A DNA stretch of 64,000 bases from Palsa-504 sp963819785 (GTDB lineage: Bacteria; Actinomycetota; Actinomycetes; Streptosporangiales; Streptosporangiaceae), in the NCBI GenBank assembly GCA_963819785.1, contig CAWFXW010000020.1:186001-250000 (forward strand), in the 5' to 3' direction. Each line of letters begins with the position of its first letter. Position 1 is the stretch's first letter. Below are positions 18,601 to 26,119 of this stretch, one piece after another. The translations under genes were made by a program, and so were the position numbers. Below the pieces are notes generated by a model. It saw nothing but the letters and a program-made list of their open reading frames with translations. It was not told the origin of the DNA and ran no database searches.

Positions 18601-18691
18601 GGCGGAGAACCACGTCCAGCACATCCTGGTCAAGCTCGGCTTCGGTAACCGCAGCCAGATCGCCGTGTGGTCGCACGGCTCTGCCGAATGA
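15650..18691 (+). CDS. LAL-family LuxR regulator 2, with two compensating frameshifts
   Basis: This second LAL protein (1013 residues as read) has VGRDRELARVTGLLDD, Walker A GEAGIGKTRLAEEL (about 33-46), Walker B LVLVLDDLQWADE and a C-terminal LuxR HTH (LSPRELEVARLVARGLTNKQ then FVSERTAENHVQHILVKLGF). Between about 17215 and 17685 the continuous frame becomes Arg/Pro/Trp-rich and unlike the family, while the neighbouring frame reads LARYAQALAYRGDYDRAEQV, a normal TPR segment. The frame thus shifts in the GGTACCGGGGGC repeat and back near 17680. It contains several in-frame short repeats (G-A-D-L, G-P-S-G-S-F, G-A-V-P). The organisation argues for a functional gene with sequence errors or repeat-length drift. 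It follows LAL 1 after 45 bases. Confidence 0.8.
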   Translation: MGGDVALVGRDRELARVTGLLDDALAGRGRLVLCTGEAGIGKTRLAEELAAAAAARGVPVVWARVADQGSSPPYGLWRLVLDDAVVSSGTAAAAGDLWPAALDGADLGADLGADLGADLGAESSVVRRFALFAEVRRRLAQAAAGGGLVLVLDDLQWADEASAVLLAEIARQLRGMRILALATYRPGGDPGSLARLSAEANTERVDLTGLPAAAVGELLLAAGLEASPDRVHLVHAETGGNPFLVRELARSLAGASGPLGPSGSFGPSGSFGPSGPAVPGRVLEATVYRLSQLTDQAREVVQAAAVAGNSFSAGVVAAMLGRPVLSLLGPLSQCAAAGFLAAGDRPGDYRFSHALVSSAVVAQLNAEDQRQLHAAAADAIEALYVGRVRLHLAEVARHRVEASWPGDRARAVAACAAAASVAWEDLAFEEAARLYRQALSAGSDELGEADLSRLELALAAALHRSGDLPGAQKMAVRAARRAELRRDRPGLARAALVMEAAGVPEWDGEICRFCEQALADPGAGAVPGAVPGAVPGAVPGPGPGCPATCGPGCLPGTRRRWRTVATTTEPSRSAGTRWPPPKQRPPKRWPKRWPIRSRWSTRSGLASWPAPPPRAWPSGSCWRAGCSRPPSLWAAPGPRCGAGCGGSTPCSRPASSGSSSVSSPTSVPAWTGSSGPVGQWQYLESAATLALATGRFAEAARLAREGFKLFSEMGHPAAFGALAVILSQSGLHIGMDRSGLAEAFGLIPAPLRPEAVDTTQGIATVFPALTLALIRLDQGDRAGAEAAYALAGPIRSWTPPAAMRMSAWGHALAVVIGLGRTADIEFLASRFEPFRGQHVANGAGPGVYMGPVELQTGMAAAALGRLDAAVSDLSAAVSICDGNGARGYAVQARVELAAALARRQDPGDLSRARAVLDGAAAEAARLGMEPFVERISALQARLGPAGSPPSGSPLSPRELEVARLVARGLTNKQIGETLFVSERTAENHVQHILVKLGFGNRSQIAVWSHGSAE
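15957..16012 (+). repeat. 12-base tandem repeat in LAL 2
   Basis: The unit GGTGCCGACCTG / GGGGCCGACCTG is repeated four times (code G-A-D-L), then partly again. Confidence 0.85.
17213..17280 (+). repeat. 12-base GC repeat at the first frameshift of LAL 2
   Basis: Four units of about GGGGGCGGTACC/GGGGGCGGTGCC, followed by GGGGCC repeats. The reading frame that fits the family changes within or next to this array. Confidence 0.75.
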
Positions 18692-18788
18692 GTACCTGCC
18701 TGAGTACTTTCCCGGATGGCCGGTGCCCGCATTTTCCGTAGCGTCATTCCTGCCAGCGCAAACGCGATATTGAAAGGCAGGGCAAGCC

Positions 18789-19073
18789 ATGGGCTACATG
18801 CACATCAGCAGCAGCAAGGGCCGCACGATCGACGTTTTCCGCACGGTCTCGGCCAAGCACAACCCGCCCCAGGACATCGACGGCCTGCTCGCCTGGGCGG
18901 CCGGCTCGGACGACGCCGGCCTGCACGTGGTGACCTTGTGGGAGTCCAAGGCGCACGCGGACCGGTGGGCGGCCGAGCAGCTGTTCCCCGCGTTCCAGGC
19001 GGCGGGCCTGGCCGACATCCCGGCAGGCTCCGAGTTCACCGAGTGCGAGACCGGCGAGCTGTTCGTCCGCTGA
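18789..19073 (+). CDS. Small dimeric alpha-beta-barrel-like protein
   Basis: This 94-residue protein starts with MGYMHISSSKGRTIDVF and has the alternation of strands and helices of the antibiotic-biosynthesis-monooxygenase-like ferredoxin fold: HVVTLWESKAHADRWAAEQL is the central strand-helix typical of that fold. No catalytic motif can be pointed to, so the role is unknown. A GGCAGGG sequence lies about five bases before the ATG. It lies 97 bases downstream of LAL 2 and could be its target or a neighbour. Confidence 0.65.
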   Translation: MGYMHISSSKGRTIDVFRTVSAKHNPPQDIDGLLAWAAGSDDAGLHVVTLWESKAHADRWAAEQLFPAFQAAGLADIPAGSEFTECETGELFVR

Positions 19074-19179
19074 GCCGTCCTCCCGGCAGCCGATTTCGGG
19101 TGCGGATGCTTACCCGGCACAGTGAGCAGCGATTGGCCGGTGGTACCGGTGACTCGCAATCGGCGGTTAGGCGCCCGAG

Positions 19180-20112
19180 TTAGGCGGTGAGCCAGTCCGG
19201 GGGTTCGGCGCTGGTTTCGGCGCGCCAGACGGTGGCGAAGTGGTCGGGAGCGGCGCGGTAGGCGGACCGGATGGCGGGTGCCGCGTCGCGGAGCACGTCC
19301 TGCAGGTGCTGGCCGGCGGCCATGCGCCAGCCCTTGGCCAGCAGGCGGGCCGCCTCCCGGTAACGGGACTGCCCGCACAGCAGCTCGCCCTCCAGCAGCA
19401 TGGCCCGGGCCGCGCAGGACGGAAGCTGCTGCCAGGGCAGCTTGTCCTGGCAGATCTCGGTGGCCTCGTGGACGGCGGCCAGCGCGTCGCCGGCCAGCTC
19501 GATGTCGGCCAGCCAGCCCGCCTCGCAGGTCAGGCACTCCGCGAGCGACGGAAGGTACCGCTCGGGTTCGGCGGAGGCCAGGTTGCGGTACAACCGGACC
19601 GCCACCTGCATGGCGGCCAGCGCCTCGGCCAGGCGTTCGTCGGCGGCCAGCAGGCGCGACTGGCGGTCCAGCGCGTCGGCCAGGTCCGGGCTGTACTTGC
19701 CGGGGCGTTCGGCGGCCAGGTCCTGGTAGATCGCCACCGCCTCGTCGGCGGTCCGCAGCGCCTCCTCGTCCCGGTTCATGGCCTGCAGCGCGCCCGACTG
19801 GACGATCAGCCGGTTGGCCAGCGCGTCGCGGAACTGGCTGGGCCAGATCCGGGCCAGGGCCCGCCAGCTCGGCAGCTCGTTACGGAGCCGGGCCATGGCC
19901 TCGTCTGGCTTGTCGTTGTGCAGCAGGGTGGCCGCGTCGGGGGCGGTGAAGGTGCGCACCGCGGCCAACACGGCGACCGTGACGAACGGGCCCACGAGTA
20001 CCCCGGCGATCGTCCACACCGGCCCGAGCAACAGCCACGCTGCCGCTCCGAACGCGACGGTGCCCGCGGCGACGATCGCCGTCAGATTGCCGCGTGTCAG
20101 TTCGCCCCGCAT
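19180..20112 (-). CDS. Membrane-anchored TPR protein
   Basis: This 310-residue protein begins with MRGELTRGNLTAIVAAG and two close hydrophobic segments (TAIVAAGTVAFGAAAWLLLG and WTIAGVLVGPFVTVAVLAAV, about 10-50), which anchor it in the membrane. The rest is a chain of helical pairs resembling tetratricopeptide repeats (EALRTADEAVAIYQDLAAER; ALAAMQVAVRLYRNLASAEP). TPR repeats mediate protein contacts, but no partner is known. The start at 20112 was preferred over 20157 because a GATAAT hexamer lies six bases before it. It is convergent with the preceding small gene. Confidence 0.7.
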   Translation of the reverse strand: MRGELTRGNLTAIVAAGTVAFGAAAWLLLGPVWTIAGVLVGPFVTVAVLAAVRTFTAPDAATLLHNDKPDEAMARLRNELPSWRALARIWPSQFRDALANRLIVQSGALQAMNRDEEALRTADEAVAIYQDLAAERPGKYSPDLADALDRQSRLLAADERLAEALAAMQVAVRLYRNLASAEPERYLPSLAECLTCEAGWLADIELAGDALAAVHEATEICQDKLPWQQLPSCAARAMLLEGELLCGQSRYREAARLLAKGWRMAAGQHLQDVLRDAAPAIRSAYRAAPDHFATVWRAETSAEPPDWLTA

Positions 20113-20118
20113 GGCGAC

Positions 20119-20124
20119 ATTATC
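20119..20124 (-). promoter_or_regulatory. -10 element of the TPR gene
   Basis: GATAAT on the minus strand, six bases from ATG 20112, no Shine-Dalgarno. It matches the arrangement before parA. Confidence 0.5.
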
Positions 20125-20167
20125 GGGCCTTGGGCCCGTAACCTGCGGCCGACTCACGGCGGCTCGG

Positions 20168-20980
20168 TCAGGCGCGTTTCCGCGACATCCCGGACAGCAC
20201 GGCGAGACCAGACGACGGGCCGGAGGGGTCAGACCGGGTAGCGGGATCAGACTGGCTGACGGGGTCGGATCTGGTAGCAGGGTCCGACTGGCCGGGGCCG
20301 GGCTGGGTGGCGGGTCCGGGCTGGCTGGGGTCGCTGCCGGGCGGCTGGGGCTGGGGCTGGGGTGCGCAGCGGGGGCCGTGGCCGGTCAGCCGCAGGCACA
20401 AGGCGACCAGGTCATCCAGGACACCCGGGTTGATGTCGCCGGTGACGATGGGGGCGATCGCCGCGTCGCAGGCCATCGCCCGGGCGGCGTCGCCGTCCAG
20501 CCACGCGCCGCCGTCACCGCCAGCGCCGCCGCCGGCCTGGGCGCGGCGGGCCGACCAGCGGATCTGCATCTCGGTGACCCACTGGGTTTCCAGCACCGAC
20601 CCGTCGTCCAGGGCGCGCAGCTCGGCCAGGGCCGCGAGGACCTGCGGATGGGTGAGGCTGCGGCGGGCCCAGCCCAGGTGGCCGCGGGCCGCGCCCCTGG
20701 TCACCTTGGTCCGGTGGATCAGCCACGCGGCCGGACTGTAGTCCGCGTCGGCGGAGTACCCCTGCCCGGCGGTGAACGCGGCCAGGATCCGCGCCCGGGC
20801 AGCGGTGGAGATCGCGTCGGCCTGCTCGAAGGCCTGCAGGCACTCGGCCTGCACCTGCGCGGCCAGCGTCGCGGGATCGGTGATGGCCAGGTATTTCAGG
20901 CCGGACAGGACCCGGTCCACCGCCTCGGCGGCGCTGGCGGGAACGGGAAGAGTCTGCACCGGGTCCTCACCTCCCGACAT
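20168..20980 (-). CDS. DUF222 (13E12-type) protein without HNH nuclease domain
   Basis: This 270-residue protein matches the N-terminal half of DUF222/13E12-repeat proteins: VDRVLSGLKYLAITDPATLA, ADADYSPAAWLIHRTKVTRG and ARGHLGWARRSLTHPQVL. Normal members are 400-500 residues and end in an HNH endonuclease. Here the protein ends in a low-complexity tail of Q-S-D-P-A-T-R-S-D-P repeats instead. It is therefore a truncated or repurposed copy. Starts with ATG after a perfect TATAAT 20 bases upstream; no strong Shine-Dalgarno. Confidence 0.75.
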   Translation of the reverse strand: MSGGEDPVQTLPVPASAAEAVDRVLSGLKYLAITDPATLAAQVQAECLQAFEQADAISTAARARILAAFTAGQGYSADADYSPAAWLIHRTKVTRGAARGHLGWARRSLTHPQVLAALAELRALDDGSVLETQWVTEMQIRWSARRAQAGGGAGGDGGAWLDGDAARAMACDAAIAPIVTGDINPGVLDDLVALCLRLTGHGPRCAPQPQPQPPGSDPSQPGPATQPGPGQSDPATRSDPVSQSDPATRSDPSGPSSGLAVLSGMSRKRA

Positions 20981-21000
20981 GATGATCGATCTTTAGTTCG

Positions 21001-21006
21001 ATTATA
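21001..21006 (-). promoter_or_regulatory. -10 element of the DUF222 gene
   Basis: A perfect TATAAT on the minus strand 20 bases before the ATG at 20980; a GTCGCGAC palindrome lies just upstream. No convincing -35 hexamer. Confidence 0.55.
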
Positions 21007-21173
21007 ACTTGTCGCGACGACATTTCCGGGAACACCACGCCGAGGTAATCCACGCGACGCGCGGAGATCTGCTTAGGCGGCGGTGGCTAGACTTACCGCG
21101 TATTTCGCCTCGAACCCGATCGCGGTGCTGGCCGTCACGGTAGTAGAGCCGATCACACTTCAGGGAGCCGTAC

Positions 21174-21629
21174 GTGCGGCAGCTCAGGCAGCCCGGCATC
21201 TGGGCGGCAGCTGGCATTCTTCTGGGCTGCGCGGTGACGGCGTGCTCGCCGGTACCGCCGCCGATTCCGACGTCGACCAGTAGCCAGGCAGGGCAGTTCC
21301 GGAGCTCGGATGCTCCGGCGCTGCTGGTCGAGTGCATGCTCACCCAGGGGACCCTGGGGCGCTCGGATTCCATTTTCTCTGGGTCGCCGAGCTGGCTTCG
21401 CGACGGGAACATCGTCATCACGGCGGCCACGGAGGCGAAGTTCGACACCTGGTACCGAGCCAATTCCGGGATCAGCGTTGCGGGCAAGACGCTGACCGAG
21501 TGGGTCCACTGGGCGGCGGCCAACGACAAGCTGCCCGCAGAGGTGTGCGGCCCGTCGGTGTCGGCGGTGGCGCTGCAGCGGCAGGTGTTCGGGAAGGACC
21601 CAGTCGCGGGTAACCCGTGGGGCACGTGA
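21174..21629 (+). CDS. Putative secreted lipoprotein
   Basis: This 151-residue protein begins MRQLRQPGIWAAAGILLGCA and has a lipobox-like V-T-A-C near residue 24, so it is probably lipid-anchored outside the membrane. The mature part starts with a proline/serine/threonine linker and has two cysteines (about 54 and 124) that could form a disulfide. No domain was recognised. The GTG at 21174 has GGGAG seven bases upstream. It is followed by the 2H phosphoesterase gene after 27 bases. Confidence 0.7.
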   Translation: MRQLRQPGIWAAAGILLGCAVTACSPVPPPIPTSTSSQAGQFRSSDAPALLVECMLTQGTLGRSDSIFSGSPSWLRDGNIVITAATEAKFDTWYRANSGISVAGKTLTEWVHWAAANDKLPAEVCGPSVSAVALQRQVFGKDPVAGNPWGT

Positions 21630-21656
21630 GGACGATGCGGTGAACGGTTCACGGCC

Positions 21657-22184
21657 GTGACCAGCGTAGGCCCGCAGAGCGCCCTGATCGTCGAGGTCCC
21701 CGAGGCCGAGCCGGCCGTGGCCGGGCTGCGGGCACGCCTCGACGCCACTGCGCCACTCGGGATCCCGGCGCACTTCACCGTGCTCTTCCCGTTCATGCCG
21801 CCCGGCATGATCGATCCGGCCGTGCTCACGGAGCTTGCGCATCTGTTCGGCACGGTCAGCAGGTTCCGCTTCCGGCTGGACCGGACGGAGTGGTTCGGCG
21901 ACGAGGTGCTGTGGCTCGCCCCGCACGATCCTGGCTCGTTCCGGATCCTGACCCAGGCCGTCTACCAGGCCTATCCCGCCTATCCCCCGTTCGAGGGCCA
22001 GTACCGCGACGTCGTCCCGCACCTGACCGTCGGCATCGGGCATCCCGTGACCGACCTGCGGGCCGCCGAGGAGTCGGTCCGGGCGCGCCTGCCCATCGAC
22101 GGGCACGCCACCGCGGTCACCTTGATGACTGAGCAATCCGCGGGAGGCCGGTGGACCAGGGCCGCCACCTTCGCCCTGGCGTGA
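21657..22184 (+). CDS. 2'-5' RNA ligase / 2H phosphoesterase family protein
   Basis: The 175-residue protein carries the two signature motifs of the 2H superfamily: AHFTVLF (about 38-44) and PHLTVGIG (about 120-127), each with His-x-Thr. Members hydrolyse or form 2'-5' or cyclic phosphodiester bonds in RNA or nucleotides; the substrate here is unknown. The C-terminal part ends with WTRAATFALA, common in the family. The start is GTG without a good ribosome binding site. Confidence 0.85.
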   Translation: MTSVGPQSALIVEVPEAEPAVAGLRARLDATAPLGIPAHFTVLFPFMPPGMIDPAVLTELAHLFGTVSRFRFRLDRTEWFGDEVLWLAPHDPGSFRILTQAVYQAYPAYPPFEGQYRDVVPHLTVGIGHPVTDLRAAEESVRARLPIDGHATAVTLMTEQSAGGRWTRAATFALA

Positions 22185-22410
22185 CCGACCTCCCTCACGT
22201 TGTCGGGCGGCTCGCTCTGGGACGAACAGGTGTTGATGATGAGCCAGATAGGGCGAGAGTGACTGGAGAGGATCTGACCCTCAATCAAATCGAAGACACC
22301 CAGAACACTGGCGCCGCTGGGAGACGCCTGAGAACATCGGGGCCGCGGGGAGACACCTGGGATATCGCGCCGGTCTGGTGGCATCGGCGCGGCTGGAGGT
22401 GGGAATGTGG

Positions 22411-22440
22411 TAGAATACGAGTTCGATTAGCGGCTATGCT
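22411..22440 (+). promoter_or_regulatory. Two -10 elements before the 22447 gene
   Basis: An extended -10 TGGTAGAAT (22408-22416) and, closer, TATGCT (22435-22440), which ends six bases before the ATG at 22447. The second would give a leaderless message. Confidence 0.45.
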
Positions 22441-22446
22441 GGGATG

Positions 22447-22836
22447 ATGACTGGGTATACGCCGCCTGGGTGGCCGGCCGGGGTGCATCCCCCGGACAGC
22501 GAGGAGTTCGAGTCCACCGCGGTCACCTGGCTGCTGGACGTCGTGCCGCCCGACTACCGGCTGCACGGAGTGCTGCGCCGGTATCCGGTAGCGCTGGCCG
22601 CGATGGCCAGGTACCACACCAAGGCGTGCGTGGAGGGTGCGCGCGAGGGGTACCGCACGGCGCGGACCGAGTTGGGCGGGGCGCTGCCGCCGCACGCGAT
22701 CGACACGGTCCTGGCCGCCTACCGCAAAGAGGGGGCCCGGCTGGCCGCTACCGCCCGCGCGGTCGGATTGGTCGAGCGGGCCCTGCGCGGGGAAGTGTTC
22801 TCGCCGAAGATGCAGGACAAGCGGGCGGCCAGGTAG
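22447..22836 (+). CDS. Conserved-looking hypothetical protein
   Basis: This 129-residue protein reads MTGYTPPGWPAGVHPPDSEE at the start, then a helical body (WLLDVVPPDYRLHGVLRRYP; ALAAMARYHTKACVEGAREG) and a basic end. No domain or membrane segment was recognised. The overall character, a proline-rich head and all-helical body, resembles proteins linked to actinobacterial replication or mobile elements, but this is weak. The start at the second of two adjacent ATGs is supported by the TATGCT hexamer. Confidence 0.65.
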   Translation: MTGYTPPGWPAGVHPPDSEEFESTAVTWLLDVVPPDYRLHGVLRRYPVALAAMARYHTKACVEGAREGYRTARTELGGALPPHAIDTVLAAYRKEGARLAATARAVGLVERALRGEVFSPKMQDKRAAR

Positions 22837-23060
22837 GGAAGACCCAGGGCGCGGGGGCGGCAGGCAGGGAAGACGCGGGGCAAGGTGCGGGTGTGTGAGG
22901 AAACTGCAGGGCATACGGGGGGTTCTGGGAGCGGTTGGCTGTACAAGATTGGGGAGGATGCGGGTGGACCGGTAGCTACGGGGCGACCACGATGTGAGAT
23001 TATGGTCCCGATCTAGCCGGGGGGCGGCTGCAGGCTGGGGAGCGCGAAGGAAGTGGTCCA

Positions 23061-23645
23061 GTGTCACGGCAGGCCCGGATCCTTCTGGTTGACGACCGAG
23101 CGGAGAACCTGGTCGCGCTTGAGGCGATCCTGTCTTCGCTGGATCAGGTCCTGGTGCCCGTGCGGTCGGGCGAAGAGGCGGTCAAGGCCGTGCTGGCCGA
23201 CGAGTACGCGGTCGTGCTGCTGGACATCATGATGCCGGGGATGGACGGCTTCGAGACCGCTACGCAGATCAAGCAGCACGCCAAGAGCCGGGACGTACCG
23301 ATCATCTTCCTGACCGCCGCGACCATGCAGCCCGAGCAGGCCTTCCGCGGATACGCGGCGGGCGCGGTCGACTACCTGGCTAAGCCGTTCGATCCGTGGG
23401 TGCTGAAGTCCAAGGTGTCGGTATTCGTCGACCTGTACCTCAAGCGGGACGAGAGCGGCGAGCGGCACACGGTGTTCGATCAGCTTTCCGCGGGCCTGGG
23501 CGCGATCGAGGAAACCGTGGCCCTGCTGCGCAAACTGCCCGCGGTGCTGCGGGACGCCGAGGCGGCCGAGACGGCGGCACAGCTAGCCGGCCGGGTCGGG
23601 CGCCTGCGCGACGCCCTGGAGGGGTTCGGCGGCGGGGCCAGCTAA
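23061..23645 (+). CDS. Orphan response regulator with helical output
   Basis: The 194-residue protein has a complete receiver domain (about 5-125): acidic pocket LLVDDRAEN, phospho-acceptor Asp in VVLLDIMMPGMDGFE, the Thr of IIFLTAAT and the Lys of YLAKPFDPW. The remaining ~65 residues form amphipathic helices (FDQLSAGLGAIEETVALLRK) with no DNA-binding domain. Such proteins signal through protein contacts. There is no histidine kinase in the neighbourhood. The GTG start has GAAGGAAG about nine bases upstream. It overlaps the end of the convergent acyltransferase gene by four bases. Confidence 0.88.
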   Translation: MSRQARILLVDDRAENLVALEAILSSLDQVLVPVRSGEEAVKAVLADEYAVVLLDIMMPGMDGFETATQIKQHAKSRDVPIIFLTAATMQPEQAFRGYAAGAVDYLAKPFDPWVLKSKVSVFVDLYLKRDESGERHTVFDQLSAGLGAIEETVALLRKLPAVLRDAEAAETAAQLAGRVGRLRDALEGFGGGAS

Positions 23646-24313
23646 GGTTCGGGGGCGGGACTGGCTAGGAGCCCAGGTACGGAGTCAGCTGGCCGGGACC
23701 AGCCGTTACCGGGTTCGTACTGCCTGACCACGCGGGCCGGGACGCCGGCCACCACGCAGCGGTCGGGGATCGCGCCGCGGACGACCGAGCTGGCCGCGAC
23801 CACCACGTTCCGGCCGATGCAGGCGCCGGGCAGGATCACCGCCCCGGCGCCCAGCCAGCAGCCGGAGCCGATCTGGACGGCGGCGTTGCGCGGCATCTGG
23901 CGGCCGATCGGCTGGTCCGGGTCGTCATAACCGTGGTTCTGGTCGGTGATGTACACGTACGGGCCGGTGAACACGTCGTCGCCGATAACCAGGGACTGGT
24001 GCGCCACGATGTGACTGCCCCGGCCGATCACGCAACGGTCCCCGATGCGCAGCACCGGGAACGGGCCGAGGTCCTGGCCCGGGACCATCCCGGCCGACAG
24101 TGAGACCAGGGCGCCGATCAGGGTGTCCGCCCCGATGGCGATCCAGCGCTCGCCGAACACCGAGCCGGGCGGGAAGGCCGACATCGACCCGGGGCCGAAG
24201 GCGGCGAACCGGCGCCCGGCGGGGGTGTCGGCGGTGATCACCCCGGCGCGCTGGGCGGCGTCCCAGGCCTGGTGGACCAGCCGCCAGCGCAGGCGGGACA
24301 GGATCTGGGTCAC
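23642..24313 (-). CDS. Hexapeptide-repeat acyltransferase
   Basis: This 223-residue protein has the left-handed beta-helix of acyl/acetyltransferases: repeated hexapeptides such as IGRGSHIVAHQSLVIGDDVF and IGSGCWLGAGAVILPGACIG, with the catalytic-type His in the loop DQNHGYDDPDQPIG and the closing AGVPARVVRQYEPG. It most resembles O-acetyltransferases of the maltose/galactoside acetyltransferase group; the acceptor is unknown. The GTG start overlaps the rlmN stop by four bases, indicating translational coupling with rlmN. Confidence 0.88.
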   Translation of the reverse strand: MTQILSRLRWRLVHQAWDAAQRAGVITADTPAGRRFAAFGPGSMSAFPPGSVFGERWIAIGADTLIGALVSLSAGMVPGQDLGPFPVLRIGDRCVIGRGSHIVAHQSLVIGDDVFTGPYVYITDQNHGYDDPDQPIGRQMPRNAAVQIGSGCWLGAGAVILPGACIGRNVVVAASSVVRGAIPDRCVVAGVPARVVRQYEPGNGWSRPADSVPGLLASPAPEP

Positions 24314-25773
24314 GGGGCGGGAGGGGAGGCAGTGGCGGGAGGGGAGGCGGGATGAGCCGGGACGGAAGAGGAGGCGGGGGGACGCGCAGAGGAGGCGGGG
24401 GGACGCGCAGAGGAGGCGGGGGGACGCGCAGAGGCGGCGAGCTGGCCGCAGGCGCCGTCGATCTCGCGGCCGCGGGTGTCGCGGACGGTGACCGGGACGC
24501 CGTGGGACTCCAGGCGGCGGACGAACTCGCGCTGGGCGGCCGGGCGGGAGGCGGTCCACACCGATCCCGGGGTCGGGTTGAGCGGAATCAGGTTGACGTG
24601 GGCCAGGTGCCCGGCCAGCAGCGAGCCGAGCAGGTCGGCGCGCCAGGCCTGGTCGTTGATGTCCCTGATCAGGGCGTACTCGATCGAGACGCGGCGGCCA
24701 GTGACGGCCGCGTAGTTCCACGCGGCGTCCAGGACCTCGGCCACCTGCCACCGCCGGTTGACCGGGACCAGCGTGTCGCGCAGGTCGTCGTCGGGGGCGT
24801 GCAGGGACACCGCCAGGGTGACCGAGAGGCCCTCGGCGGCCAGCTTGCCGATGGCCGGGACCAGGCCGACGGTGGAGACAGTCACCGAGCGCTGGGAGAT
24901 GCCCATGCCCTCGGGTACCGGGTCGGTGAGCCTGCGGACGGCACCGACGACGTTGGCGTAGTTGGCCAGGGGCTCGCCCATGCCCATGAACACCACATTG
25001 GAGACTCGGGAGGGTCGGGGCGGGATCTGGCCGTCGGCGAGGAGGCGGGCGCCGGCCACTACCTGGGCGACGATCTCGGCGGTGGACAGGTTGCGGGTCA
25101 GGCCGGCCTGGCCAGTAGCGCAGAAGGGGCAGGCCATCCCGCAGCCGGCCTGGGACGACACGCACATCGTGACCCGGTCCGGGTAGCGCATCAGGACCGA
25201 CTCGACCAGCGCGCCGTCGAAGGCGCGCCACAACGTCTTGCGGGTGGTCCCGTCGTCGCAGGACAGGTCCTGCTCGGCGGTCAGCAGCGGGGGCAGCAGG
25301 GCGCCGGCCAGCGCGGCGCGGGAGGTGCGCGGCAGGTCGGTCATGTCGTCGGGGTGCTGCGTATAGCGGCCGAAGAAGTGCTTGGACAGCTGGACGGCGC
25401 GGAACGACGGCTCGCCCAGGTCGGTCACTGCCGCGCGCCGGCCGGCCAGGTCCAGGTCGGCGAGATGGCGGGGCGGCTTGCCGCGGGCGGGCCGGGTCCC
25501 GGACAGGGCGAGCGGCACGGGCGGCCTGGCCATGGCATCGCGGGCCGGGGGTCGGGCGGCTGAGGCCGGGCTCCGTTCGGCTACGGCATCGCGGGCCGGG
25601 GGACGGGCGGCTGAGGCCGGGCTCCGTTCGGCTACGGCATCGCGGGCGGGGGGACGGGCGGCTGACACCAGGTTCCGTTCGGCAGAAAAAGGGTTTTCAC
25701 CAGGATAGTTGGTGGGCCTGGGGGCGCGGGGTTCCCGCGAAACTGGGGCGGCGGGGCTGGCGCGGGTGGTCAC
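24310..25773 (-). CDS. rlmN: 23S rRNA/tRNA adenine-C2 methyltransferase RlmN
   Basis: RlmN is a radical-SAM enzyme that methylates A2503 of 23S rRNA and A37 of some tRNAs. The core shows the CxxxCxxC cluster motif CGMACPFC, the MGMGEPLANY motif, the SVTVSTVGLVP strand, LNPTPGSVW and the second catalytic Cys in REIDGACGQLA. The 487-residue product is about 100 residues too long: a tripled 51-base repeat extends the N-terminus (25535-25687) and a tripled 21-base repeat the C-terminus (24371-24433), the latter coding S-A-R-P-P-A-S. The true start may be downstream of the GTG at 25773. In related genomes rlmN directly follows cdsA; here ~5 kb of insertion material separates them. Confidence 0.9.
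   Translation of the reverse strand: MTTRASPAAPVSREPRAPRPTNYPGENPFSAERNLVSAARPPARDAVAERSPASAARPPARDAVAERSPASAARPPARDAMARPPVPLALSGTRPARGKPPRHLADLDLAGRRAAVTDLGEPSFRAVQLSKHFFGRYTQHPDDMTDLPRTSRAALAGALLPPLLTAEQDLSCDDGTTRKTLWRAFDGALVESVLMRYPDRVTMCVSSQAGCGMACPFCATGQAGLTRNLSTAEIVAQVVAGARLLADGQIPPRPSRVSNVVFMGMGEPLANYANVVGAVRRLTDPVPEGMGISQRSVTVSTVGLVPAIGKLAAEGLSVTLAVSLHAPDDDLRDTLVPVNRRWQVAEVLDAAWNYAAVTGRRVSIEYALIRDINDQAWRADLLGSLLAGHLAHVNLIPLNPTPGSVWTASRPAAQREFVRRLESHGVPVTVRDTRGREIDGACGQLAASARPPASSARPPASSARPPASSSVPAHPASPPATASPPAP
24371..24433. repeat. 21-base tandem repeat at the 3' end of rlmN
   Basis: Three perfect copies of a unit starting GAGGCGGGGGGACG, coding A-R-P-P-A-S-S just after the end of the catalytic domain. 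Confidence 0.92.
25535..25687. repeat. 51-base tandem repeat at the 5' end of rlmN
   Basis: Three copies starting at 25535, 25586 and 25637, the last diverged in its second half. The unit codes 17 residues (R-P-P-A-R-D-A-V-A-E-R-S-P-A-S-A-A) upstream of the catalytic part. Confidence 0.9.
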
Positions 25774-25939
25774 GGGCCGGCGTTGCTGGCGACAGGTGTG
25801 CTGCCCGTGCGCCGGCCGGCGCCGTGACCGGTTCCAGGGTGCCCGATGACGGTGGCGGCCGTCCAGCCGGGAGGCGTGCGGCCGTGGTTAACGGGTGGCC
25901 GGCGGGGCCGTTCCGGGTGGATGATCATGGTGTGCTGCT

Positions 25940-26119
25940 CGTGACGCCGTTTGGTCCTTGGTGCTTCGTGCCCGGAGGATAGTTTGGCGCTGGGGGCAGT
26001 CATGCGGGCTGGGTCCTGTCGCTTTCAAGCACGCCGATCAGAGTCGGTTGTTCCCGCGCCGCCCCGCGCCGCCCCCGGGCAGCCTCGTCCTGCTGGTTTA
26101 CGAGGAAAGCGAGGCGGCG
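25940..26119 (+). ncRNA. Candidate bridge-RNA region of IS110 element 1
   Basis: This is the non-coding left end before the transposase start. In IS110-group elements studied so far the left end encodes a ~180-base bridge RNA that guides insertion. The length and position fit; no fold or guide loop was verified here. Confidence 0.3.
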
